This document shows positions 1-7,328 of a stretch of DNA of 64,000 nucleotides, piece by piece. A program made the position numbers and the translations under genes. Origin of the DNA: an uncultured Clostridia bacterium (lineage in GTDB: Bacteria > Bacillota > Clostridia > Oscillospirales > Ruminococcaceae); the NCBI GenBank assembly GCA_947627465.1, contig CANQWD010000009.1, positions 33,064 through 97,063 on the forward strand, given 5' to 3'. Within the stretch, counting starts at the first letter, position 1, and every line of letters begins with the position of its first letter. The notes beneath the pieces were generated by a model that worked only from the letters and a program-made list of their open reading frames with translations, searched no databases and was not told the DNA's origin.

Positions 1-1
1 C

Positions 2-1102
2 AATGAGCTTAAACCGTGCTTTTACAAGGGCGCGGGGCGGCTCAAAGGCTCATATGTGCGTGTTGGCGACGGTGACAGGCATATGACCGAGTACGAGGTA
101 TACAGCTACGAGGCTTTCAGAAAGAAGATACAGGACGAGTTAAGGGTTGCGGAACGCGCCGAGCTTTCCGATATCGACACGGACGCGCACACGGAATACC
201 TTATCGCAATGCGCAGAAAAAAGCCTAACCTCGCCGATCTGCCGAACGACAAAATAAATTCCTTACAGGGATTTACGCTGAATGACAAGCCTACGCTTGC
301 GGGAGTAATGCTGTTTTCTCCGTACCCGCAAGGCTTTTTCCCGCAGCTTTGCGTTACCGCAGTGTCAATTCAAGGTACAGAAATGGGCGCGGATAATGCC
401 GTGGGAGAGCGTTTTATAGACAACGCGCGAATTGACGGAAACATAATCAATATGCTTGATGAAACGCTAAAATTCGTCCGCAAGAATATGAAGAACGCGA
501 CTTATATTGACCCTCAAACGGGCAAACGCTCCGACAAAACGGAATATCCCGTTATCGCCGTAAGAGAGCTGATACTGAACGCGCTCGTTCACCGCGATTA
601 CAGCAATCATACGGATTTCACTCCTATAACGATAAAGATGTTCTCCAATCGTATTGAGATAGAAAACCCGGGCGGACTTTACGGAAGAATGACACTTGAC
701 AGGCTGGGCAAAGTTGCGGCAGACACACGCAATCCGTTCCTCGCGAACGCCCTTGAAGTCATTGACGTTACCGAAAACAGATATAGCGGCATACCGACCG
801 TTTATGGCGCAATGAAAAACGCGGGACTTCCCGAGCCGAAATTTGAGAACGAGCGCGGGGTGTTCAGAGTAACGCTTTATAACGGTACGGAGGTAACGCC
901 GCTCCCGAGCGGGAACGAAGCCGATCTGCTCACGTTCTGCCAAACGCCGAGGACACGCGTGGAAATCGAGGAGCATTTCAAGGGCAGATTGTCTATAAAC
1001 TATCTGATGTCGCAGATAGTTCACCCGCTTGTTGAGAGCGGAAAGCTAAAGCTCGCAATTCCCGACAAGCCAAAGAGCAAAAATCAGCGATATTACTGTT
1101 AA
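2..1102 (+). CDS. AlbA_2/GHKL-type ATP-binding protein, 5' truncated by window edge
   Basis: The reading frame is open to the first base, so the start lies outside the window. The visible beginning reads as the end of an AlbA_2 (Schlafen-like) domain (FYKGAGRLKGSYVRVGD). It is followed by a GHKL/HATPase_c_4 region with the typical ELILNALVHRDYS motif and the glycine-containing IEIENPGGLYG motif. The C-terminus (RTRVEIEEHFKGRLSINYLM) looks like a winged helix. This AlbA-ATPase-wHTH family is common in Clostridia, often on mobile elements, and is usually annotated as a putative transcriptional regulator; its ligand is unknown. A terminator follows directly. It lies in the part of the window that appears to be an integrative element. 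Function beyond the family is not established. Confidence 0.8.
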   Translation, partial: NELKPCFYKGAGRLKGSYVRVGDGDRHMTEYEVYSYEAFRKKIQDELRVAERAELSDIDTDAHTEYLIAMRRKKPNLADLPNDKINSLQGFTLNDKPTLAGVMLFSPYPQGFFPQLCVTAVSIQGTEMGADNAVGERFIDNARIDGNIINMLDETLKFVRKNMKNATYIDPQTGKRSDKTEYPVIAVRELILNALVHRDYSNHTDFTPITIKMFSNRIEIENPGGLYGRMTLDRLGKVAADTRNPFLANALEVIDVTENRYSGIPTVYGAMKNAGLPEPKFENERGVFRVTLYNGTEVTPLPSGNEADLLTFCQTPRTRVEIEEHFKGRLSINYLMSQIVHPLVESGKLKLAIPDKPKSKNQRYYC

Positions 1103-1109
1103 AATATCA

Positions 1110-1148
1110 GAGCCTGTTCGTTTACGGACAGGCTCACTGCTTTTTTGC
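1110..1148 (+). terminator. Rho-independent terminator after the AlbA/ATPase gene
   Basis: An 8-bp perfect stem, GAGCCTGT (1110-1117) with ACAGGCTC (1128-1135), is followed by a T-run at 1141-1146. Confidence 0.8.
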
Positions 1149-1189
1149 TTAATAATCGGAGTGTAAAATTTCTAAGGGGCGGGATTTCA

Positions 1190-1225
1190 TTTTGACATAT
1201 CAAAAAATAGTGTCAAAAATGTCAA
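1190..1225. promoter_or_regulatory. Inverted and direct TGTCAA repeats upstream of the serine recombinase
   Basis: TTTTGACA (1190-1197) and TGTCAAAA (1211-1218) form a perfect 8-bp inverted repeat with a 13-bp spacer. A further TGTCAA follows at 1220-1225. The site lies about 130 bp upstream of a resolvase/invertase gene. It may be that protein's recombination site or an operator; the sequence alone cannot say which. Confidence 0.4.
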
Positions 1226-1356
1226 GAAAATAAGCCTAATTATACGATTGGAAACCGCTTAAATAGGGTGTAGCCTATTTTGACGGGAATAGGAGATGAT
1301 AGTGGGATAATTATTTATTGCTTTAAAAGGACAAGTTGAAAATCAAGGAGGGCGAA

Positions 1357-1899
1357 ATGAACGTTGCTTATGTACGGGTTTCCACGGTGGAGCAGAACGA
1401 GGAGCGGCAGATAGCGGCATTACGGGGTTACGGTATCGACAGGTGGTTTGTGGAGAAAACAAGCGGCAAGGACACCAACCGAGCGGAGTTTCGGAGTATG
1501 CTTGATTTCGTGAGAGAGGGAGATTGTGTTTTCGTTGAGGACTTTTCGAGGTTAACCCGTAATCTGAAAGACCTCTTGGAAACGATAGAACGGCTTGACG
1601 AAAAGGGCGTGAAGTTCGTCAGCATAAAGGAACAGCTTGACACCTCTACCAACAGCGGCAAGCTGATATTGCAGTTGATAGGAGCGATAAACGAATTTGA
1701 GCGGCGGAATATTCTGGAACGCCAGCGCGAGGGTATCGAGTGCGCCAGGCAGAGGGGCGTATACAAGGGCAGAAAGCCAAAGGAGCTTGATGTAGAGGTT
1801 TTCGAGATGGTTCGACTGAAAAAGATAAGCGTAGCGGAGGCTGGTAGGAAGTGCGGGTGCAGTCGGGCTACGATTTACAATCACCTCAAAAATTCGTAG
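1357..1899 (+). CDS. Small serine recombinase (Pin/Hin-like invertase/resolvase)
   Basis: A 180-residue serine site-specific recombinase. The resolvase domain begins with the AYVRVST motif, with the catalytic serine at residue 9, and ends near residue 135 after the long E helix (NEFERRNILERQREGI). The C-terminal VAEAGRKCGCSRATIYNHL is the usual Hin/Pin helix-turn-helix. The ATG at 1357 is preferred over an in-frame TTG at 1336 because AAGGAGG ends a few bases upstream of it. Such enzymes invert or resolve short DNA segments by double-strand exchange through a serine-DNA bond. It stands alone between terminators, with repeat half-sites upstream. No obvious invertible segment was seen in the window. 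Confidence 0.9.
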   Translation: MNVAYVRVSTVEQNEERQIAALRGYGIDRWFVEKTSGKDTNRAEFRSMLDFVREGDCVFVEDFSRLTRNLKDLLETIERLDEKGVKFVSIKEQLDTSTNSGKLILQLIGAINEFERRNILERQREGIECARQRGVYKGRKPKELDVEVFEMVRLKKISVAEAGRKCGCSRATIYNHLKNS

Positions 1900-1922
1900 A
1901 AAGCAATTTACTTACAAAAATG

Positions 1923-1961
1923 CGGTGCAGTCTGTCAGTGAACGGACTGCGCCGTTTTTTT
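1923..1961 (+). terminator. Rho-independent terminator after the serine recombinase
   Basis: CGGTGCAGTC (1923-1932) pairs with GACTGCGCCG (1945-1954) through one G-T wobble, followed by seven T residues. Confidence 0.8.
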
Positions 1962-2059
1962 ATTTACGCGATTTCAAGCGGTTTACGAAATCGCCATAGC
2001 AGATTATTATATCCGTATACTTCTCCGATTACTCTTTCTTGTTTGACAGGAGAAATTTA

Positions 2060-2764
2060 ATGAAAGGGTTCGGCGTGTGCCGAATATGGGTAACCAAAAT
2101 GAACAATCAATTTATTCCCGAATATTACGCGCAGAAAGTAGGGCTTCTCAATTTTCCGGGGTTCAAAGCGTATTATCGTTTCCAACCGAACGAAGATAAG
2201 CCGATTTCGTTTGAAGATGTCATAGCGTCAATAAACAGCGTTGCAAAAACGGAAAACGGCATTAAGGCTATGTTTGATGACGGAACGGCAATTGATGTCG
2301 ACTTTGACGGGAGCTATGTACGGTATAACAAATTAGGACAAAAACAAAGCAGCAGAAAAGCGGGTTCGCTCACGGGAATGAGCTTTCGGAATTTTCACGT
2401 TAATATTTTCGTTTACGGCAAGGCAATAACTCTTGAACGGTTTGTCGCGGTCTGCCGCGATATAATGAACGATACGCTTGCGGTGAGTTATTCCGACTTG
2501 ACGGCTAATGTGATGGACGGGTCGGGGTCGCTCGAAACGGCGGATTATCTGAATATCCCGTACAATCTCGATTTTGATAATATCGAGTGGTGCTCCAAAA
2601 GCAGAAACGCCGCTCACGGTCAGAAAATCAAAAAGCTGTTTGAGATCACGGGTCACGTTTACAGGTTCAGCGCGTATGACGACGATCTTGACAGATTGAT
2701 GAGGTGCGGCGATTACAAAATGATAGCCGATTATTGCGAAAATAATCTGTTTAAGGTAAGGTAA
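2060..2764 (+). CDS. Hypothetical protein with a degenerate HNH-like C-terminal region
   Basis: A 234-residue protein of no clear family. The ATG at 2060 is chosen because AGGAGAA lies 7 bases upstream. The stretch around residues 150-185 (NVMDGSG, then DNIEWCSKSRNAAHG) resembles the core of phage-type HNH endonucleases (NHxDG, then DNLEWxTxSENxxH), but the first catalytic histidine position is Val here. It may therefore be an inactive HNH relative or a DNA-binding protein. It lies inside the putative integrative element between a serine recombinase and a coiled-coil protein, with base usage like its neighbours. The HNH assignment is inference from a short motif. Confidence 0.5.
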   Translation: MKGFGVCRIWVTKMNNQFIPEYYAQKVGLLNFPGFKAYYRFQPNEDKPISFEDVIASINSVAKTENGIKAMFDDGTAIDVDFDGSYVRYNKLGQKQSSRKAGSLTGMSFRNFHVNIFVYGKAITLERFVAVCRDIMNDTLAVSYSDLTANVMDGSGSLETADYLNIPYNLDFDNIEWCSKSRNAAHGQKIKKLFEITGHVYRFSAYDDDLDRLMRCGDYKMIADYCENNLFKVR

Positions 2765-2887
2765 TGCGTTGGGTGGAATTTTCTGATTAAATTCCAGAGT
2801 ATGAAAATAAGAGATTGTAAGGGGTTTTAAGGGGTTGTTAAGGTTGAGAGGGTAGATTTATGGGTAAGGAGCGGAAAACGGATTTTA

Positions 2888-2922
2888 GGGGTGTTTTCGG
2901 GGGTATTTTGAGGGTGTAAGGG
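2888..2922 (+). other. G-rich tract with quadruplex-like spacing
   Basis: Four runs of three to five G (2888-2891, 2899-2903, 2912-2914, 2920-2922) are separated by loops of 7, 8 and 5 bases, within a strongly G-over-C skewed spacer (about 2810-2925). No gene is apparent in the spacer 2765-2980. Confidence 0.3.
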
Positions 2923-2980
2923 TTGAAGTTATTAAGTTTTATTAAATTCGGGATTGTCAAGATCGGGAGGGAGATTTGGT

Positions 2981-3346
2981 GTGAGCGAGTATGAGGATAT
3001 ACGGGAAAAGTTAAACACGATAATTCAGTTCTGCAAAGCAAATACCAAGCTGTGTAAGGGCTTTGCGGAATATCTTTCCAATGTCAGCATTAAGGTTGAC
3101 AGCGAGCTTGAAGATCTCCGAAAAACGGTTGACGAGATAAAAGACGAGGTACTTAAACTGAACAAGTTAAGAGAAACCGAAAAGCACGTTTATTCGGACG
3201 AGGAGATTTACAGGCTCAAAAAGGTTATGAGCTGGGGCAGGATATTCGAGAAAACGGACATTCCGCTATCAACCTTGCAATACCGCTATAAACGCTACCT
3301 CAAGAAATTATCCGCAGACCAATACACCGCCGACAATCAGGACTGA
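2981..3346 (+). CDS. Small coiled-coil protein with C-terminal helical region
   Basis: A 121-residue protein starting at GTG 2981, preceded by GGGAGGGAG. Residues about 30-75 are predicted coiled coil from heptad-like Leu/Val spacing (VDSELEDLRKTVDEIKDEVLKL). The C-terminal third (SDEEIYRLKKVMSWGRIFEKTDIPLSTLQYRYKRYLKK) has the look of a resolvase-type helix-turn-helix. It ends 10 bp inside the 3' end of the convergent XRE regulator gene. The family is not recognised. Its context suggests an accessory or regulatory protein of the mobile element. Confidence 0.55.
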   Translation: MSEYEDIREKLNTIIQFCKANTKLCKGFAEYLSNVSIKVDSELEDLRKTVDEIKDEVLKLNKLRETEKHVYSDEEIYRLKKVMSWGRIFEKTDIPLSTLQYRYKRYLKKLSADQYTADNQD

Positions 3347-3648
3347 TTGTCGGTGTGTTTTGATTTCAGGCAGTCGACCATATTGAAGATAACCTGTTGT
3401 TCCTTTTGGGAAAGGTCAGTGATGTCAACGGTCACGCGCTCGGAGGGGTTTGCCAATTCGTCAATGGTCGTGTGGAAAATATCCGCCATTTGTACAACGT
3501 GCTTTAACTGGGGAATGGACAGCCCTAATTCCCAAGTATTGACTGCACTTCTTGTAACGCCAAGCTTTCTGCCAAGCTCGGCTTGCGTTATGCCTAAATT
3601 TTTTCTGAATTGAACCAGACGTTCACAAAACCCGTATAATATAACCAT
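3337..3648 (-). CDS. XRE-family transcriptional regulator
   Basis: A 103-residue repressor-like protein. The HTH_3 domain occupies residues about 8-62 (ITQAELGRKLGVTRSAVNTWELGLSIPQL). It is followed by a short acidic tail (ITDLSQKEQQVIFNMVDCL) seen in element-encoded XRE proteins. The ribosome binding site is TAAGGAGGTG, 5 bases before the ATG. Its promoter region contains a perfect 7-bp dyad at 3686-3704 overlapping the probable -35/spacer, which suggests autoregulation. It is convergent with the coiled-coil gene, overlapping it by 10 bp. The natural guess is a maintenance or immunity repressor of the element; the regulated genes are not known. Confidence 0.85.
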   Translation of the reverse strand: MVILYGFCERLVQFRKNLGITQAELGRKLGVTRSAVNTWELGLSIPQLKHVVQMADIFHTTIDELANPSERVTVDITDLSQKEQQVIFNMVDCLKSKHTDNQS

Positions 3649-3685
3649 AAAAACACCTCCTTATGATACATATTATATCAGTTTT

Positions 3686-3704
3686 TGACGTATATGTTAC
3701 GTCA
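3686..3704. promoter_or_regulatory. Perfect 19-bp palindromic operator candidate for the XRE regulator
   Basis: TGACGTA-TATGT-TACGTCA is a perfect 7-bp inverted repeat with a 5-bp centre. On the minus strand it overlaps the spacer and weak -35 (GTAACA) of a promoter whose -10 is TATAAT at about 3674-3679, located just upstream of the XRE start codon. This placement fits autorepression. Confidence 0.6.
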
Positions 3705-3739
3705 CTAATGATTGATATGCTTTACAGTATAATTGAGTG

Positions 3740-3850
3740 ATAGATATAGTGTCATTTGTAGGCGCATTAACGCGCTGTAGCGACACTTTCAATAAGAGAT
3801 AGGCATAACGCAAAAGCCGCTGTCGTTATGACGGCGGCTTTGATTTGCTT
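3740..3850 (+). ncRNA. Candidate small structured RNA with its own terminator
   Basis: The 318-bp divergent spacer 3649-3966 holds more than promoters. TATAAT lies at 3728-3733. A hairpin closed by GTGTC (3749-3753) with GACAC (3782-3786) has an inner GCGC/GCGC stem. A terminator-like stem follows at 3813-3841 (AAAGCCGCTGTC region with GACGGCGGCTTT), then TTTGATTT. No reading frame with a ribosome binding site is present. No plus-strand gene ends upstream, so the terminator should belong to a short transcript of about 100 nt. No recognisable -35 accompanies the -10, and no known RNA family is recognised. Confidence 0.35.
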
Positions 3851-3893
3851 CGATAAATTTTAGCGAGTTAAATATCTTTTGCGATACTAATAC

Positions 3894-3922
3894 TTGACAA
3901 GTTGGAAAAAATGGTGTATAAT
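3894..3922 (+). promoter_or_regulatory. Sigma-A promoter for the zinc-ribbon/SHOCT gene
   Basis: TTGACA (3894-3899) and TATAAT (3917-3922) with a 17-bp spacer, 44 bp upstream of the ATG at 3967. Confidence 0.85.
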
Positions 3923-3966
3923 GTCAAGGTAATGCGAAAAAGTATATTTGTGGGAGGATTTGGCGG

Positions 3967-5032
3967 ATGAGCGATAAGACAGCGTTTTATTGTACTAAAT
4001 GCGGCACGGAGCTTGTAAACGGGGCTTGCCCGAAATGTTCACAGGCACAGCATACAGGAAACGCCGAAAAGTTCAAGCAGTTTTTTATGAACCCTAAAGA
4101 ACAATTCGTGTGCGCTCTCGGAAACGGTTATATACAGAATTATCTTGCGGGCGGATTTGTTGGAAAAGGCTTTGCGGTGGTAAGCGATAAGAGGGGTTAT
4201 TTCAACGGGAAAACCTATGAGGTGCATAATTCCCGACTGAAAGCCACAAGTGAATCGAGAACGGTCGATCTGAAGGATGTTACGGGAACGGGGGTCAGAG
4301 CGATAAAGTACCCGTTGCTGTGGATATTGGCGATAGTTGCGGCGGTGCTGGCTGTTGTGATAACTACTATCGTAGCGTTTAAATTGTGCGAAATAGCCGA
4401 TAGCGCCAAATACGGCAGTTATGATGAGCGAGAAGCAGCACGAAAGCTTTCAGACTTTGGTGGGTCGCTATTAACCGATATATTCCTATTATTTCCATTA
4501 GCTTTTTTGCCGTCGGGCGCGTTTTACTTATCCTATTACTTATCACGAAAAAAAGGATTACTGATTACGGCGTTGATATTAACGGTAGTAGGTTTTGTAG
4601 GGCTTATTTTACTTAATATCGATATTTGTGGAACACCAAAAGCGGTGTTTGTTGATATCCTTATATTTGTTCCTGCGGCGGCTCTTTTGTTCAGCTACTT
4701 CAAAACCCGAATAACACTCCTTACGATAAGCTACGCGGGCGGCTGCATCGCGTTTGACATAAATTGGTATTCCAAAGAGGAAAGCGACGGATTTCAGAAA
4801 ATGCTCCGGTATCGCCAAAGATAAGGCGGTAGAGGATGCCGAAAACGCCACGGCAAACGCAATGCGCGAGGTTATGTCAAACGTTGTGGGAACTCCCGTT
4901 CAGCCCGTGCAAAGCGTTCAGCCGCAAGCTCCCGTTTCGACAGCGGACGAGCTTATGAAGTACGCGCAGCTTTACAAGGACGGACTTCTCTCCGAGGAGG
5001 AGTTCGCCGCTATAAAGGCAAAAATGCTTTAA
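3967..5032 (+). pseudogene. Zinc-ribbon membrane protein with SHOCT domain, frameshifted
   Basis: The first reading frame (3967-4824) encodes an N-terminal zinc ribbon (CTKCGTELVNGACPKC), a PH-like globular segment and about five hydrophobic segments (near residues 117-140, 168-192, 196-216, 224-244). It ends with a short tail and a TAA at 4822. In the +2 frame the protein continues without a break from 4811 (IAKDKAVEDAENATANAM) into a SHOCT domain (ADELMKYAQLYKDGLLSEEE) and stops at 5032. One extra base near 4807-4811 therefore splits a roughly 354-residue protein. SHOCT domains are short C-terminal helical modules, often on membrane or lipoproteins. It is the first gene after a consensus promoter. 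The break may be a mutation, a programmed event or a sequencing error. Confidence 0.75.
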
Positions 5033-5066
5033 TAAAGCGATTATTGAGATAAAGGACGTTGGATTT

Positions 5067-7304
5067 ATGAAAAAAACATTTTTATCCGCATTAGTTGTGA
5101 TTGCGCTTGCGGCGCAATTAACAGGGTGTAACGGGAATACTCCCGTTGAACAACCAAGCGAAAGTTCTTCTGTAGTATCGGACGTTAGCGAACCGAAGAA
5201 TAGCACTTCCAATCAAACGAGTTCGCCCGTATATGAAACTAACGAAAACGATTTTGAATATGATACCGCAGAGGGCGGAATAAAAATAACAAAGTATCTT
5301 GGTAATGGGGGTTATGTAAAAATACCCGATACAATAGATGGAAAAACCGTTGTTGAAATCAATGCGGATGCTTTTAACGGCTGTGTCGGACTTATCAGCA
5401 TATTTATTCCCGCCAAGTTGACAACTATATCCTATTTTGGCAGAAGTTATCTTGAAGGCTGTATAAATCTGGAAAGCATAAAGGTCGCTGATGATAATCC
5501 AAGCTACTATTCATTTGATGACGTTCTGTATGAAAAGGAGGAAGATGGATTAAGAATGATGATATGCCCCGTGGCGAAAAAGGGCATAGTCAAAATACCC
5601 AGCAGTGCAACAAAAATCGGCTACTTTTTAGGCGTTACCTTGCACAATATGTTTGATGAATGTGAATATATTGAAGGCATAAACGTTGCGGAGGGCAATC
5701 CGAATTTCTGTTCAATAGACGGTTTGTTATGCGAAAAGACAGATGACGAAGATATTACGTTGGTAGTATATCCTAAAGCAAGAGGCAGTGAAATCGTCAT
5801 TCCGGATGGCATAACATCTGTTGAACAAATTTTCTATGATCGCACGGACATAACAAGTGTAACTATTGGCGGCAATGTTAAACAAATTATAAGTCCAGTT
5901 GAAAACTCTTCTCTGCATGACGGCGCACCCCCTATTTTATATGACGGAGCATTTACAGCCTTTGACATCACAAATATAAAAAATATAAGCGTTTCCGAAA
6001 ACAATAAGACATTTTTCTTCATTGATAAAATGTTATGTGAAAACAGTGATGACGGCGAGGTTGAGTTACTTATATGTTTGACAACGGCAAGCGGAAAAAT
6101 CACTGTTCCTGACGGTGTGACTTATATCAGCAGATCATCTTTCAAAGACTGCGAAAACTTAACAAGTATAACTATTCCCAATAGCGTACGCACAATAGGC
6201 GTTGACGCTTTTAGGGGTTGTTCAAAATTAAAAAGCATTGAAATTCCCCAAAGTGTATCGGTAATCGGTTGGGAGGCTTTTAAGGACTGCAAAAATCTTT
6301 CAAGCGTGACTATCCCAGACAGTGTGGCATATATTGGCGAAAATGCTTTCGAGGGGTGCAATAATATAATTGTAACTTACAGGGGAAAAACCTACACGCA
6401 GAACAATATGAATGATTTGTATGCCGTGGCAACCTCTGCAACGTCACCCTCCGAAACAAGTTCCACGGCAACAAGTGAACCGACCACGCCGATTATTACA
6501 TATGCTCCCGAAACGGATTTTGGCTGTGCTTTTATGAATGACAGCGTGGAGATAAGAACTTACGTGGGCAACGGCGGTGATGTAGTAATTCCCGAAACGA
6601 TAAGCGGAGATCCCGTTGTGATGGTAAGCGGTCGAGTTACCAACCGCGAGGGCTTTGTGGGTGCTTTTAAAAACAATACCGCCGTTACAAGCATAACCAT
6701 TCCCGATACGGTTACGGGTTTTGGAGGAGTTGAAGGCTGTACAAATTTAGTGAGTATAAATGTCGGTGAGGGCAACCCCTATCTGGCAAGCGTTGACGGA
6801 ATGCTATGCCGAAAAACCGATAACGGGCTTATGCTGGTGCTATGCCCCGAAGGCAAAAAAGGCAAGGCTGTTATTCCCGACAGCGTGACGGAGATCGCAG
6901 AGGGCGCTTTTTACGGTTGCGGTGGAATAACGGAGATAATTGTCGGCAACGGAGTAACTAAGGTCAACAAGGACATCTTCGGCGGATGCGAAAACCTTAA
7001 ATACCTTACGCTTGGAAACAGCATAAAAGATTTTGGCAGACCAACGTATTTGATAGCTGATATGGGCGATACTTTAGAAAATTTTGCAAACCTTGAAAGT
7101 GTTGTATTCGGAGACGGTCTGATAAGGCTCGGAGATTGCGCTTTTGACGGCTGTACAAGTCTAAAAAGCGTAACATTAGGAAACGGGGTAACTTCTATCA
7201 GCAATTATGCTTTTATAGGCTGTCCGAATGTCACGGTAACCTGCAAGGGCAAAACCTACACACAGGACAATATGAACGATTTGTATAATTTGTTTATGCA
7301 GTAA
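5067..7304 (+). CDS. BspA-type leucine-rich-repeat surface lipoprotein, two repeat blocks
   Basis: A 745-residue exported lipoprotein. The signal peptide ends in the lipobox AQLTGC (Cys21), followed by a Ser/Thr-rich linker. Residues about 60-445 and 490-745 are two arrays of LRR_5 (BspA/TpLRR) repeats with motifs such as LTSITIPNSVRTIGVDAFRGC. A Ser/Thr linker separates the arrays. Each array ends in the same GKTYTQxNMNDLY signature, so the gene contains an internal duplication. Proteins of this type bind host or microbial surface ligands; the ligand here is unknown. The start has AAAGGA upstream. It lies 34 bp after the SHOCT gene and 24 bp before a paralogue with the same first 40 residues. 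Confidence 0.85.
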   Translation: MKKTFLSALVVIALAAQLTGCNGNTPVEQPSESSSVVSDVSEPKNSTSNQTSSPVYETNENDFEYDTAEGGIKITKYLGNGGYVKIPDTIDGKTVVEINADAFNGCVGLISIFIPAKLTTISYFGRSYLEGCINLESIKVADDNPSYYSFDDVLYEKEEDGLRMMICPVAKKGIVKIPSSATKIGYFLGVTLHNMFDECEYIEGINVAEGNPNFCSIDGLLCEKTDDEDITLVVYPKARGSEIVIPDGITSVEQIFYDRTDITSVTIGGNVKQIISPVENSSLHDGAPPILYDGAFTAFDITNIKNISVSENNKTFFFIDKMLCENSDDGEVELLICLTTASGKITVPDGVTYISRSSFKDCENLTSITIPNSVRTIGVDAFRGCSKLKSIEIPQSVSVIGWEAFKDCKNLSSVTIPDSVAYIGENAFEGCNNIIVTYRGKTYTQNNMNDLYAVATSATSPSETSSTATSEPTTPIITYAPETDFGCAFMNDSVEIRTYVGNGGDVVIPETISGDPVVMVSGRVTNREGFVGAFKNNTAVTSITIPDTVTGFGGVEGCTNLVSINVGEGNPYLASVDGMLCRKTDNGLMLVLCPEGKKGKAVIPDSVTEIAEGAFYGCGGITEIIVGNGVTKVNKDIFGGCENLKYLTLGNSIKDFGRPTYLIADMGDTLENFANLESVVFGDGLIRLGDCAFDGCTSLKSVTLGNGVTSISNYAFIGCPNVTVTCKGKTYTQDNMNDLYNLFMQ

Positions 7305-7328
7305 TTTGTTAGAAAGGGTAAATAATTT

